This document shows, piece by piece, positions 46,631 through 55,253 of a stretch of DNA of 64,000 nucleotides; within the stretch, counting starts at the first letter, position 1; every line of letters starts with the position of its first letter. The position numbers and the translations under genes are program-made. Under the pieces are notes generated by a model. That model was not told the DNA's origin. It saw nothing but the letters and a program-made list of their open reading frames with translations, and did not search any database. Source of the DNA: Bacillota bacterium (GTDB taxonomy: Bacteria; Bacillota; Negativicutes; Sporomusales; Sporomusaceae); NCBI GenBank assembly GCA_017889705.1, contig JAGGAB010000012.1, forward strand, positions 97,678 through 161,677, given 5' to 3'.

Positions 46631-48019
46631 GTGCAGACTGTAACATCTAAAAATGCAAATATATTTTTATTTTTGATTATTATAATGCTGTTTAGCTCAG
46701 TAAGTATGGTTGCAGCTAATACGGCATTTTTAGTTACTGATGAAATCTATCATGGGGTCACTGTTGGTGATATTCATGTTGGTGGTTTATCTGTTGAGCA
46801 GGCACAGGAAAAAATTGCCGCTACATTTAAAGAACGGACTACCAAAACACCGGTAATTACCGCTGTATATAAGGATAAAAAATGGACAATTTCCGCAAAG
46901 GATATTGACCTGAGTATTCAGGCTGATAAGTTAGCTAGGCAAGCATATGAGATTGGGCGGACCGGCAATATTATTCAGCGTATAAAAGAACGATATTTGG
47001 CGGTAAACCAGGGGCATTATCTGCCGCTGACAGTTGAATTTGATCGTGAAAAAATCCAAAGTATTCTTACCGGTATCGCTAAAACGATTGATCAGAATCC
47101 GCAAAATGCCAGACTGAAATTGGTAGAAAATTATAAAGTTGCGATAGAGCCTGAAGTGATAGGTCATAGAGTTGATACTAATGAAACAATAACAGAGGTT
47201 ATCAGACAGCTTAATACGAAAGTGGCTTTTACTTTTACTATTGAGGTAGAAGATTTTATACCGGCGGTTGTGGCTAGCGATTTGGCGAATATTGACGGGG
47301 TAATTGCGTCATATATTACACATTTTGATCCGGGTGATCAAAATCGTGCGCAAAATGTGACCTTGGCTTCCCGGAGTATTAATGGAACGCTGGTAAGAAC
47401 AGGACAAGTATTTTCGTTTAATGACATTGTAGGCTTAAGATTGCCTAAATACGGTTATAAAGAAGCTCCTGGATATATTAATGGAGTGTTGGTCCCGGAT
47501 TGGGGTGGGGGCGTGTGTCAGGTCAGCAGTACTTTGTATAATGCTGCTTTGTTAGCAGATTTAGATATTGAGGAACGAACCGCTCATTTTTATCCACCTG
47601 GTTATGTACCATTAGGACAGGATGCGACCGTTGCAGATAATCAACTGGATTTTAAGTTCAAAAACACAATGTCTCAGAACATTTATATTACTAGTGAGAT
47701 AGTAGGAAATAGGCTTGTTGTTAATATTTTTGGCAAGCAACTAGAAAAACCGCCTGAAATTTATGTGGTTTCTGCAGATAAAAGGGTCTTGGAACCCAAT
47801 ACTATTATCCGGCAAGATCAATCTCTGGAGCTAGGAAAAGAGATTGTAGAAGCTGAGGGCCAAAAAGGTTTTCAGGTAGCTACGTATCGTATTAAAAAAA
47901 TCGATGGTGTAATTGTAAAACAGGAACTATTAGCAGCAGATGAGTTTAAACCAATTGACAGGATAGTTCGTGTTGGGACAAAAGTTGTGGCACAACAGAG
48001 CAAGCAACCTAAGAAATAG
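46631..48019 (+). CDS. VanW family protein with G5 domain
   Basis: 462 residues. N-terminal signal/anchor (about 12-30), a peptidoglycan-binding-4-type region (about 40-205), the VanW core (NRAQNVTLASRSINGTLVRTG ... GGGVCQVSSTLYNAAL, with the conserved Cys) and a C-terminal G5-like part. Members are secreted cell-wall proteins of unknown exact role, related to vancomycin clusters only by name. GTG start. Ends in the strong terminator at 48041. Confidence 0.88.
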   Translation: MQTVTSKNANIFLFLIIIMLFSSVSMVAANTAFLVTDEIYHGVTVGDIHVGGLSVEQAQEKIAATFKERTTKTPVITAVYKDKKWTISAKDIDLSIQADKLARQAYEIGRTGNIIQRIKERYLAVNQGHYLPLTVEFDREKIQSILTGIAKTIDQNPQNARLKLVENYKVAIEPEVIGHRVDTNETITEVIRQLNTKVAFTFTIEVEDFIPAVVASDLANIDGVIASYITHFDPGDQNRAQNVTLASRSINGTLVRTGQVFSFNDIVGLRLPKYGYKEAPGYINGVLVPDWGGGVCQVSSTLYNAALLADLDIEERTAHFYPPGYVPLGQDATVADNQLDFKFKNTMSQNIYITSEIVGNRLVVNIFGKQLEKPPEIYVVSADKRVLEPNTIIRQDQSLELGKEIVEAEGQKGFQVATYRIKKIDGVIVKQELLAADEFKPIDRIVRVGTKVVAQQSKQPKK

Positions 48020-48040
48020 CAATAATTATATTTTGTTCAT

Positions 48041-48083
48041 AAATAACAAGAACCAGTTCCTCTGGAACTGGTTCTTGTTATTT
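48041..48083. terminator. Bidirectional terminator between VanW gene and lexA
   Basis: Perfect 20-bp stem AAATAACAAGAACCAGTTCC with its complement, 3-nt loop, A/T-rich on both sides. Confidence 0.88.
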
Positions 48084-48137
48084 ATCTGATGATTAAAATC
48101 CAGGTGCCGCCAAAACACCATATGAATTAAGTCATGT

Positions 48138-48764
48138 TTATTGAAGCTGACGGAATACCCCGATAACTTTACCTAATATGCTAACATTGCGGGAACAGAT
48201 GGGTTCCATTGTTGAATTTTCTGGCTGCAATCGAATATAATCTTTTTCACGATAAAAACGTTTTACAGTAGCGTCTTCTTCGTCAATAAGTGCAACTACA
48301 ATATCACCATTGCGGGCAGTTGTCTGGCTGCGTACTAAAACATAATCGCCATCTAAAATTCCGGCCTCAATCATACTAGTACCTTTTACTGCAAGCATAA
48401 ATGCGTCATCATCACCAACCAATTCTGTTGGAAAAGGATAAGTCTCTTCAACATTTTCAACCGCTAAAATAGGTTCACCTGCCGTAACTCGTCCAACTAA
48501 CGGCACTGGTGTAATTTGTTTTTGACGCCAAGGAGCTTCCTCTAAAACATCAATCGCACGAGGTTTAGTCGGATCTCTTCTAATAAAACCCATTGATTCA
48601 AGCTTGGATAAATAACTATGTACCGTAGAGCTTGAACTTAACCCCACTGCTTCGCCTATTTCGCGGACAGAAGGCGGGTAACCTTTACTCCGAAGCGAAT
48701 CTTTAATATATTTTAATATTTGCTTTTGCCGGGTATTTAGCAGGGCTTCTTTATCAATACTCAT
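48138..48764 (-). CDS. lexA: SOS repressor LexA
   Basis: 208 residues. The winged helix-turn-helix ([22 protein letters not shown]) binds SOS boxes; cleavage occurs between Ala95 and Gly96 (VTAGEP), with the Ser130/Lys168 pair ([14 protein letters not shown]) as catalytic residues. Its own operator lies 59 bp upstream. Targets in this window are recA, lexA and the yneA-like gene. Confidence 0.97.
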   Translation of the reverse strand: MSIDKEALLNTRQKQILKYIKDSLRSKGYPPSVREIGEAVGLSSSSTVHSYLSKLESMGFIRRDPTKPRAIDVLEEAPWRQKQITPVPLVGRVTAGEPILAVENVEETYPFPTELVGDDDAFMLAVKGTSMIEAGILDGDYVLVRSQTTARNGDIVVALIDEEDATVKRFYREKDYIRLQPENSTMEPICSRNVSILGKVIGVFRQLQ

Positions 48765-48797
48765 AGATTCACCGCCGATTCATAAGATTATATTACC

Positions 48798-48836
48798 ATT
48801 ATAACATTATAATAGTAATATGCAAACATTCGTTCG
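48798..48836 (-). promoter_or_regulatory. lexA promoter and autoregulatory SOS box
   Basis: On the minus strand: LexA box CGAACGAATGTTTG (48823-48836), overlapping a -35-like TTGCAT, then TATAAT at 48798-48803 with a spacer of 16 bp. LexA therefore represses its own gene. Confidence 0.85.
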
Positions 48837-48864
48837 TGATTTTTTTACATTAGTTGTTATCCAA

Positions 48865-48993
48865 TGACCAACCCGTTCTAATACTCCCGTCCTTTAAAGA
48901 CGGGAATAAAGAACGGCTAAATTCATGGATAATCGACTAAGATTCAGGTGGGGGGTTAACCCCATCTGAATCAAGTCTCATTTATGCATGCTT
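48865..48993 (-). repeat. Dispersed palindromic repeat, copy B (about 130 bp)
   Basis: On the minus strand it begins AAATGAGACTTGATTCAG and has a left hairpin (48941-48972) and a right hairpin CCGTTCT-ttattCCCGTC-tttaaa-GGACGGGagtattAGAACGG, ending in GGTTGG. The left end is shared with copy A and the right end with copies A and C. It is in the lexA-49135 intergenic region, which otherwise holds the lexA promoter and no gene. Confidence 0.6.
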
Positions 48994-49134
48994 TTTATTA
49001 TACACATATAAAAAACTAAAAGATTTAACAATTATTTATGTAATAGTGTGATACAATAATATTGAATCAAGCAGTAGCAGTGCGTACATAATTTGCTTGA
49101 GGCAGCAGAATAAATATAGTGAGGAGTGGATATT

Positions 49135-49377
49135 ATGTGTGATGAGCATGATCGTGATCCTGAAATGACTGATGAAATTCCGGTACTGTTTACAGATGAT
49201 GTTGAACTGCTTGGTGATCGGTTGATGGATATTATTATTGCGATGGGCTTGCCAGAAGAACAGACAAATGCTGTGCTACGGCTAATTAATGATGCAGTAG
49301 AAGAGCATCATCAAAACATCCTGGATACTTTTGAAGATACCATCGACCTTCCGGATGAAGACGAGGAAGAGGAATAA
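49135..49377 (+). CDS. Small acidic protein of unknown function
   Basis: 80 residues from ATG 49135 (GAGGAG 8 nt before). Strongly acidic, with a central helical part (DRLMDIIIAMGLPEEQTNAVLRLINDAVEEHHQN) of which I quote only DRLMDIIIAMGLPEEQ, and a tail of Asp/Glu. A single gene between its own leader and the terminator at 49385. No family recognised. Confidence 0.75.
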   Translation: MCDEHDRDPEMTDEIPVLFTDDVELLGDRLMDIIIAMGLPEEQTNAVLRLINDAVEEHHQNILDTFEDTIDLPDEDEEEE

Positions 49378-49384
49378 GAATTGT

Positions 49385-49413
49385 GGCCGCAGTTAAAATT
49401 GCGGCCTTTTTTT
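49385..49413 (+). terminator. Intrinsic terminator after 49135 gene
   Basis: GGCCGCA / TGCGGCC stem followed by seven T residues. Confidence 0.85.
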
Positions 49414-49441
49414 GTTTTTGTTTGAAGTGATGGAAAAGGAA

Positions 49442-49636
49442 GGAGTAAGATTATCGGGAGTAAGATTATCCCTGAAGTCTGATAGTTCGAGGGAGTTAGT
49501 AAGAAATAGCTATTTCAATTGTGATTTTCTGGAACTAGTGATAAAATATAATCATAATAATTTTGTGAGTTTGAAGAAATTCCAGAATTTCATAATCATA
49601 AAATTATTGTGATTATATTTTGAGAGGTAAATAATC
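49442..49636 (+). repeat. Leader region with tandem repeat, palindrome and long inverted repeat
   Basis: AT-rich, no convincing gene. GGAGTAAGATTATC occurs twice in tandem (49442-49455, 49457-49470). GAAATAGCTATTTC is a perfect palindrome (49503-49516). Arms of about 24 bp (49543-49566 and 49598-49621, 22 matches) form a large hairpin that ends 16 nt before the next start codon and would hide or expose its ribosome site. Confidence 0.6.
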
Positions 49637-50152
49637 ATGTATATTGAAAAACGCAAAAACGGGACGTTTTATTTGAAAAAAAGCGTATACAATCCGGAAA
49701 CAAAAAAGCCTCAAAATACATCAATTTACCTTGGATCAAATCCTGTTCAAGCAAAAGACAAGTTAAAAACCCTAACTGAGGATATGACGCTCTTAGAACA
49801 AATACCCGATATTCTACCATATGAGGTTGAGATTGAAAAGGCAATTAAGAATCTCCAAATTTTAAATAATTTGCGTACCGAAGGTGTAACGAAAATTATT
49901 AAAGAGTGCTTAACTGAATTGTTAAATGCAAAACAATTTATTCAAATTGCACGTGAAGGGACACTTGTGCCTACTTCTGATTGTTTGGATTGTCGCTTTA
50001 AAAATGCAAACCAATGCGACCATTTTAACAATATGTTTTTAACTGGCAATGGAAGATATAAAGATGGTAGCCCAATACGGTGTCTTGCCTTTGAATTAGG
50101 GAAAATTAAACACGGTTCAATAAAACTTCCGCGTGATTTTAGAATTCGATAA
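49637..50152 (+). CDS. Unknown protein with Cys/His cluster
   Basis: 171 residues, start behind GAGAGG. The N-terminal 45 residues (MYIEKRKNGTFYLKKSVYN...SIYLGSN) resemble the small beta-sheet found at the start of some transposases and integrases. The C-terminal half has C-x2-C-x7-C-x2-H followed by RCLAFELG, a likely metal site. It is AT-rich relative to its neighbours, which may mean recent transfer. It lies between lexA and the SOS-controlled yneA-like gene; its function is unknown. Confidence 0.65.
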   Translation: MYIEKRKNGTFYLKKSVYNPETKKPQNTSIYLGSNPVQAKDKLKTLTEDMTLLEQIPDILPYEVEIEKAIKNLQILNNLRTEGVTKIIKECLTELLNAKQFIQIAREGTLVPTSDCLDCRFKNANQCDHFNNMFLTGNGRYKDGSPIRCLAFELGKIKHGSIKLPRDFRIR

Positions 50153-50155
50153 AAA

Positions 50156-50243
50156 CAAACATAAGTTCGAAAAAAATAACCGAACATACTTGCGTAGAAC
50201 ATATGTACTGTGATACACTATAAGTGGATCGAACATAAGTTCT
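50156..50243 (+). promoter_or_regulatory. Cluster of LexA-like boxes before yneA-like gene
   Basis: Four sites: CAAACATAAGTTCG (50156-50169), CGAACATACTTGCG (50181-50194, half-site), AGAACATATGTACT (50196-50209) and CGAACATAAGTTCT (50230-50243). A possible promoter, TTGCGT (50190-50195) and TACACT (50114+100, i.e. 50214-50219), lies among them. Sites 1 and 4 are near-consensus; 2 and 3 are weaker. Confidence 0.8.
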
Positions 50244-50259
50244 GCGAGGTGTGTTGATT

Positions 50260-50523
50260 ATGAGAATTGTATTGATAATGTTTTTAGTGTTTTCCTTTTT
50301 GTTAATAGGGCCTCTGGCCAGTTCGAATGCAACCTCAAATTCTGTCACTTATGAAACAATTTGCGTTAAATCAGGTGATACAGTCTGGAAAATAGCTGGT
50401 CAAATCAGTAATGATAGAGATGATATTCGAGAAAAGGTATATTTGATTAGGCAGTTAAATAATTTAAACAATAATGCTCAGGTATACCCTGGACAAGTCT
50501 TAAAGGTTCCGCGAAATAAATAA
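50260..50523 (+). CDS. YneA-like SOS cell-division suppressor (LysM)
   Basis: 87 residues from ATG 50260 (an in-frame GTG at 50251 is close to the ribosome site). One N-terminal membrane helix (about 2-18) and a single LysM domain (ICVKSGDTVWKIAGQIS ... VYPGQVLKVP). Bacillus YneA has the same layout (helix plus LysM), is LexA-controlled and delays septation during DNA damage. The LexA boxes directly upstream support the same role. The likeness is one of architecture, not of close sequence. Confidence 0.82.
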   Translation: MRIVLIMFLVFSFLLIGPLASSNATSNSVTYETICVKSGDTVWKIAGQISNDRDDIREKVYLIRQLNNLNNNAQVYPGQVLKVPRNK

Positions 50524-50541
50524 GTAAGACTTTTATAAAAA

Positions 50542-50578
50542 AATGGCCTGCCGGTTTTGATCCGGCAGGCCATTTTTT
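50542..50578. terminator. Bidirectional terminator between yneA-like gene and htpG
   Basis: 13-bp stem AATGGCCTGCCGG / CCGGCAGGCCATT, flanked by A run on the left and T run on the right. Confidence 0.88.
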
Positions 50579-52538
50579 AGCGCGAGCTGCGAGCCATTAG
50601 GCTTGCAAGCTTATTAGCAAAACTAATTGGGTCATCTGGTGTAATACCTTCCATAAGCAGTGCTTGACCATAAAGCAAATCGCAATAATCTTTAAAAGAC
50701 TCTGATTCAGGGTCTGTCTGATGCAAAGTTTTTAGTACGCCGAATATTTCATGGTCAGGGTTAATTTCGAGAATGCGACTGGCTTTATACATGGTCTTAT
50801 TCATTTCTGACAAAATCTGTTCCATGGAGAGGCTGATCCCGCTATCATCACTTACTAAGCAGACAGCACTGGATTTTAAACGATTACTAATTTTAACGTC
50901 AGTTACTTTGCCTGTTAAATATTCTTTGATGGCTTTAATCAGGGTTTCATTTTCCTTAGCCATGGCTTCTGTATCTTTTTTTGTCTCAGGGGAATCGATA
51001 TCCTCAAGATCTAGGTTGCCACGGCTAATTGACTGGAACTTTTTCCCTTCGTATTCGTGCAAAGCATCAATAGCAAACTCATCTACGCGGTCAAAAAGAT
51101 ATAAGACTTCAATATTTTTGTCGCGTAACAACTCCATTTGCGGTAATCGCTCAACTGATAAACGGTCTTTGCCGGCAGCATAGTAGATAACTTTTTGGCT
51201 TTCCGGCATACGATTGGTATAGTCTTGTAGTGTTGTGAGTTCTTCAGCGGCATGTGAGGAGGAAAACAGCAGTAAATTTTTTAACTTGTCACGGCTTTGG
51301 TAATCAGAGTAAATACCGGTTTTGACAGCTTTGCCATATTCTTGCCAAAATTTCTCGTATTTTGGACGATCTTTTGACAACATGGTTTCCAGGTTTTTTA
51401 GTAAACTCTTCTCGAGATTTTTGCCAATCAGTTTTAACTGTTGACTTTGCTGCAGAAGTTCGCGGGAAATATTAAGTGAAAAGTCGGGAGAATCAACTAA
51501 GCCACGGACAAAACGTAAGTAATCAGGCAGCAGGTCTTGACAGTTATCCATAATAAAAACATTTTTGGAATACAGTCGGATGCCGGTTGTAGATTCACGC
51601 TGATAGAAGTCAAAGGGGGCGTGAGAGGGAATATACAGGAGACTGATATATTCTACAGTGCCTTCAACCTTAGAATGAATAACTTCCAGGGGATTTTCCC
51701 AATCATGAAATAAATTTTTATATAATTGATAGTATTCATCCTGAGTAATATCATTCTTGTTTTTGGTCCAAAGTGGGGCCATAGAGTTGATGGTCCGAAC
51801 TTCTAAGGTTTCGGTAGGTGTTGCATCTTCAATGACTTTACCGTCAGCATCAAGCGGTTTTTCTTTTTTGATAAAATTCATCTTGATAGGATAACGGATA
51901 TAATCAGAATATTTTTTGATTAAATTTTGCAAATTGTAGTTGTTAAGGAAGTTTTCTTCAGGATGCTCAGCTGAGCGATACTCCTCTTTTAGCGTCAAAA
52001 TGATGGTAGTGCCTCGGGAGTCTTTGCTGCACTCTTCAATAGTATAAGTGCCGTCACCGTTTGACTCCCAGCGAATACCCATAGTTTGGCCGGGGGCACG
52101 GGTTAGTATAGTAACTTTTTCAGCTACCATAAAGGCCGAATAGAACCCTACACCAAATTGACCAATAAGTTCAGCATCGGCCACTGCACCGGCAGTCTGT
52201 ATTTTGTCAAGAAAAGCTTTAGTACCGGACTTGGCAATTGTTCCAATATTTTCAATAACTTCTGTATAGGTCATACCCATGCCATTATCAGAAATGGTGA
52301 GGGTGTTGGTTGTTTCATCAGGCAGAATAAATATTTCAAAATCACCGTTATTTTCAAGCAAGTCAGAGTTAGTTAAGGACTCAAAACGAATTTTGTCAAT
52401 TGCATCTGAAGCGTTGGAAATTAGCTCCCGGAGAAATATTTCACGGTTTGTATAAATCGAATGAATCATTAAATCTAAGAGCTGCTTAGTTTCAGCTTGG
52501 AATACTTTAGTTTGTTTATTGCTTGCTTCTTGAGACAT
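50577..52538 (-). CDS. htpG: Hsp90-family chaperone HtpG
   Basis: 653 residues. N-terminal ATPase with LRELISNASDAIDKIRF, DNGMGMTYTEV and GQFGVGFYSAFMVA, the middle domain with the catalytic arginine region (LNISRELLQQSQ), and the C-terminal dimerisation part. Dimeric ATP-driven chaperone in the cytoplasm. A perfect CIRCE element lies 35 bp upstream. Confidence 0.96.
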   Translation of the reverse strand: MSQEASNKQTKVFQAETKQLLDLMIHSIYTNREIFLRELISNASDAIDKIRFESLTNSDLLENNGDFEIFILPDETTNTLTISDNGMGMTYTEVIENIGTIAKSGTKAFLDKIQTAGAVADAELIGQFGVGFYSAFMVAEKVTILTRAPGQTMGIRWESNGDGTYTIEECSKDSRGTTIILTLKEEYRSAEHPEENFLNNYNLQNLIKKYSDYIRYPIKMNFIKKEKPLDADGKVIEDATPTETLEVRTINSMAPLWTKNKNDITQDEYYQLYKNLFHDWENPLEVIHSKVEGTVEYISLLYIPSHAPFDFYQRESTTGIRLYSKNVFIMDNCQDLLPDYLRFVRGLVDSPDFSLNISRELLQQSQQLKLIGKNLEKSLLKNLETMLSKDRPKYEKFWQEYGKAVKTGIYSDYQSRDKLKNLLLFSSSHAAEELTTLQDYTNRMPESQKVIYYAAGKDRLSVERLPQMELLRDKNIEVLYLFDRVDEFAIDALHEYEGKKFQSISRGNLDLEDIDSPETKKDTEAMAKENETLIKAIKEYLTGKVTDVKISNRLKSSAVCLVSDDSGISLSMEQILSEMNKTMYKASRILEINPDHEIFGVLKTLHQTDPESESFKDYCDLLYGQALLMEGITPDDPISFANKLASLMARSSR

Positions 52539-52572
52539 TGCAAACCTCCAATATCAATAAAAAATTCTGTTA

Positions 52573-52599
52573 TTAGCACTCTTGTTGATCGAGTGCTAA
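52573..52599 (-). promoter_or_regulatory. CIRCE operator (HrcA) upstream of htpG
   Basis: TTAGCACTC-N9-GAGTGCTAA is an exact match to the CIRCE inverted repeat bound by the heat-shock repressor HrcA. It lies between the htpG start and its likely promoter. Confidence 0.93.
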
Positions 52600-52649
52600 T
52601 ACTATTTAAATAATAACGAAAATAGTGTATAAAATCAAATAGGTAACAA

Positions 52650-52685
52650 TATAAAATTGGCAGATACTAGCTTTTTTCTGCCAAT
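52650..52685 (-). terminator. Terminator of ger operon
   Basis: Reading on the minus strand, ATTGGCAGA pairs with TCTGCCAAT and is followed by TTTTAT. Confidence 0.7.
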
Positions 52686-52741
52686 CATGAAAAATATCTC
52701 TTGTTTTTGTGGAATTGCAAATTTTTTCTGGCGATTATTGG

Positions 52742-52906
52742 TTAATTTCCTTTTAACATACGCAGTATGGGTAAGGCCAGTGCTGTTACAACTAAAACCA
52801 AAACGCCTACGGCTCCGCCAAGATTGCCGTTATTCTTTAGCCAATAGGCGTAAGATAGGGCATGAAAGCTGATGATTACGCCTAAGCCCAGATAGATATA
52901 ATCCAT
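52742..52906 (-). CDS. Small two-helix membrane protein of ger operon (GerD-subunit type)
   Basis: 54 residues from ATG 52906, starting 7 bp after the gerC stop and preceded by GGGGGTAAAG. Two hydrophobic helices: about 3-20 (IYLGLGVIISFHALSY) and 31-47 (AVGVLVLVVTALALPIL), with a short polar loop KNNGN. Small two-helix proteins at the end of gerA-type operons (the 'D' subunits of Bacillus) modulate germinant receptors. It is too short for ordinary gene calls and I infer its role only from position, size and topology. Confidence 0.75.
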   Translation of the reverse strand: MDYIYLGLGVIISFHALSYAYWLKNNGNLGGAVGVLVLVVTALALPILRMLKGN

Positions 52907-52912
52907 TGAACT

Positions 52913-54160
52913 TTACCCCCGTATTGGCATAGTCTTAAACATTAGTCCGGTACGACGGATTTTAGTGCTGATCTGGACATTAATTTCAGCCTCAGGATAA
53001 AGGTCATTCCAGTTAAAACTGGCAACTTCATCATAAGTGTTGAAAGCAGGTCTGTAGTAACGGCCGAAATTAACAACATCTGTTCCTAATTCCTGCGTAT
53101 GTTTAAGCATCGCTACCATTTGCATTTTTATGGCTTTTGATACCTGGGTCTCTAAGCTTTTCCTGCTGTCTAAGCCTTCATAGTTGATGCCGCTGGGAAT
53201 GCTGGTAATTTCGCCTTCGATCAGCACATCGATATTGATGACAGGTCGCTTATTTTCAAAACCAACGTTGATTTTGGGACTTTTCCCTAGACGCAAGAGA
53301 ACATGCACATTACGCTCAGACATTTTGGGGTCAGCAATAGTTAAAAAGCCTTTAGGGAATTTTCCCATAAGAATAGCAACCATACGAGTTTCTTCGTTAG
53401 TCAGCATTCCGGCCAGTTTGTCACGCTTAAAAACTGCAGTACCCAGAACCGAAGCCGGGTTACCGCCTGTGCGCGGGATGTTTTCGGGAAGATACTCACT
53501 GCTCCGTTCCGGTGAGGTTGGTTTGGCACTTGGTTTGTCTTGGCCTGATAAGGGATTGATTCCGGCCAGTACAACATAGGGAGCGCCACTGGTGCTCTTT
53601 AGGCGATTATAAAACTCGTGAATATTTGTAGGTAATAAGTAGCTAGTTTCATTTCCCGATAACAAGATCCCCTCAACCCAACGGGAAGGCAATACTTCAA
53701 GTGAAGGATGATTGGTTTTTAGAAATTCTTGTGCTGTACCACGAACCACCATCATATACATAGAGCCGCGAAATTCCCGGAAACGAAAGATGGGACTCAC
53801 TAAATCCCCCAAGCCTCGTTTTGCCAGCTCTTCACCAACCACCCAAACCTTAATATGAGATAAATCAGGAGACCTTGCAATTGACGAACTGAGCAGGGAG
53901 CGTCCTTCGGCTAATGAGGGAGCTTTGATAGTAATAGTGGCCACACTTTTGCGGCTGTCGACATCGCCGCTGCCGCCACTGGTGCTAAGCACCCTGGGAA
54001 TTGCAATCATGTATGTAATATTTAGCTGTTTGTTTGGCAGAGAATCGACACCGATAGCCACAATATAGGCCACTTCATCAGTCTCATTAGCACTGCTACA
54101 ACCAGATAACAACAGACATACTGCAAGGCCCAAACAACTAATTGTCATACGAAGAGACAT
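52913..54160 (-). CDS. gerC: Germination receptor C subunit (lipoprotein)
   Basis: 415 residues. A lipoprotein signal ends at LLSGCSS (Cys21). The Ger(x)C family domain follows (YIVAIGVDSLPNKQLNITY ... ARSPDLSHIKVWVVGEELAKRG). It is anchored on the outer face of the inner spore membrane with GerA and GerB. The ATG behind GGAGG overlaps gerB by 23 bp. The C-terminus would be followed at once by the small ger gene. Confidence 0.93.
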   Translation of the reverse strand: MSLRMTISCLGLAVCLLLSGCSSANETDEVAYIVAIGVDSLPNKQLNITYMIAIPRVLSTSGGSGDVDSRKSVATITIKAPSLAEGRSLLSSSIARSPDLSHIKVWVVGEELAKRGLGDLVSPIFRFREFRGSMYMMVVRGTAQEFLKTNHPSLEVLPSRWVEGILLSGNETSYLLPTNIHEFYNRLKSTSGAPYVVLAGINPLSGQDKPSAKPTSPERSSEYLPENIPRTGGNPASVLGTAVFKRDKLAGMLTNEETRMVAILMGKFPKGFLTIADPKMSERNVHVLLRLGKSPKINVGFENKRPVINIDVLIEGEITSIPSGINYEGLDSRKSLETQVSKAIKMQMVAMLKHTQELGTDVVNFGRYYRPAFNTYDEVASFNWNDLYPEAEINVQISTKIRRTGLMFKTMPIRG

Positions 54161-55253
54161 GCTGAAGCCTCCTTTTTTTAGACTTCACAAAAGCGGCTAT
54201 TAGTAATACCAATGTAATGATAAATAAAGTCGCAGTATAAAAATGAGATATTAAATAATTGTCCAGGCGAATAACGGTAGCAATGTCAGGCGGTACCATT
54301 GCCATTTGAGCGACAATGTAAGCCGATAAAGGAATAAGCGGCTGCAGGGCGGGCAGTTTTAATAAGCGTGTAATTAGAAAAGTTCCCATATACAAACCAA
54401 GGGAAATTCCCAGTAATCCGCCGATAACCCAAAGGATGATAAATAATGCTTCAATCCGTTGAAAATAGCGATTTATATAAACCAGACGCGACATTTCAAA
54501 AAAAGGTAAAGTTTTTTCGCTTGCTGTAGCAACCCCGAATACCATGGTGAATATAAAAAGGGTTAGTGATTTGATAAAGAGTCCGCTCGTTACTCCGAAG
54601 ATACTGGCCCATTTAAAAGTCTGGATATTTTGCATGGCTGGTGAAACAATCACAAGAATAAGTCCGCTGATATTTATGCCTGATTGCAAGATTCCGGTTT
54701 GTAGAGAAGCGAGAAGTCCATAACCACGCCAGGGAGTTAGGTTATAGACATCATAATACGGAGCCAGTAAAAGCAAAACTAGTATTAGCCCCATAACACT
54801 CATGGGAAATAACAAATAGGTTCCGCGTGCCAACGCTTCAAGGCCTAAGAGTGCACCTAGCGCAGCGATGAGGGTATACCAACCGACAATGAAGCTGAAT
54901 TCGACTTGCGGCAAAGCGGTGAGTAATGTATTTTCGGCAAATTGACGCAGCACGAGAGCGGCATCAATAAAGAAAACCATGATAGCGGCAACTGTTACTA
55001 ACCATGCACCTACACGACCTAGAAGTTTTTCAGAAACACTAAATAAGTCGCCAGGCGTTTGACGAAAAATATAAATCCAGGCAAAAATAGCTAAAATTAC
55101 AGGCAGTCCTGAAACAATAACAACCCACCAGGCAGCTGTAGTGACAGCAGCTATCGCGTTGGCTGGGGTTGTCAGAAAAATACGGGGGAAAAGCATAATA
55201 AAGACTAACGCCATTCCCTCAGCTATGCCCATGCGTCCAGGCTGATAACTCAT
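54138..55253 (-). CDS. gerB: Germination receptor B subunit (APC-type permease)
   Basis: 371 residues, about ten membrane helices, of the endospore germination permease family (part of the amino-acid/polyamine/organocation superfamily), where the germinant is thought to bind. ATG 55253 overlaps the gerA stop in ATGA; a longer frame starting at 55292 exists but is inside gerA. Which germinant is recognised cannot be predicted. Confidence 0.92.
   Translation of the reverse strand: MSYQPGRMGIAEGMALVFIMLFPRIFLTTPANAIAAVTTAAWWVVIVSGLPVILAIFAWIYIFRQTPGDLFSVSEKLLGRVGAWLVTVAAIMVFFIDAALVLRQFAENTLLTALPQVEFSFIVGWYTLIAALGALLGLEALARGTYLLFPMSVMGLILVLLLLAPYYDVYNLTPWRGYGLLASLQTGILQSGINISGLILVIVSPAMQNIQTFKWASIFGVTSGLFIKSLTLFIFTMVFGVATASEKTLPFFEMSRLVYINRYFQRIEALFIILWVIGGLLGISLGLYMGTFLITRLLKLPALQPLIPLSAYIVAQMAMVPPDIATVIRLDNYLISHFYTATLFIITLVLLIAAFVKSKKRRLQHVSSYDN

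Noticed and set aside
49412..49612. 66-codon ORF upstream of the 49637 gene.
   Set aside because: It runs through the tandem repeat, palindrome and inverted repeat and has no ribosome site or recognisable protein pattern.
52657..52872. 71-codon plus-strand ORF between htpG and gerC.
   Set aside because: It overlaps the convincing minus-strand 54-residue ger gene and the ger terminator, and has no ribosome site.
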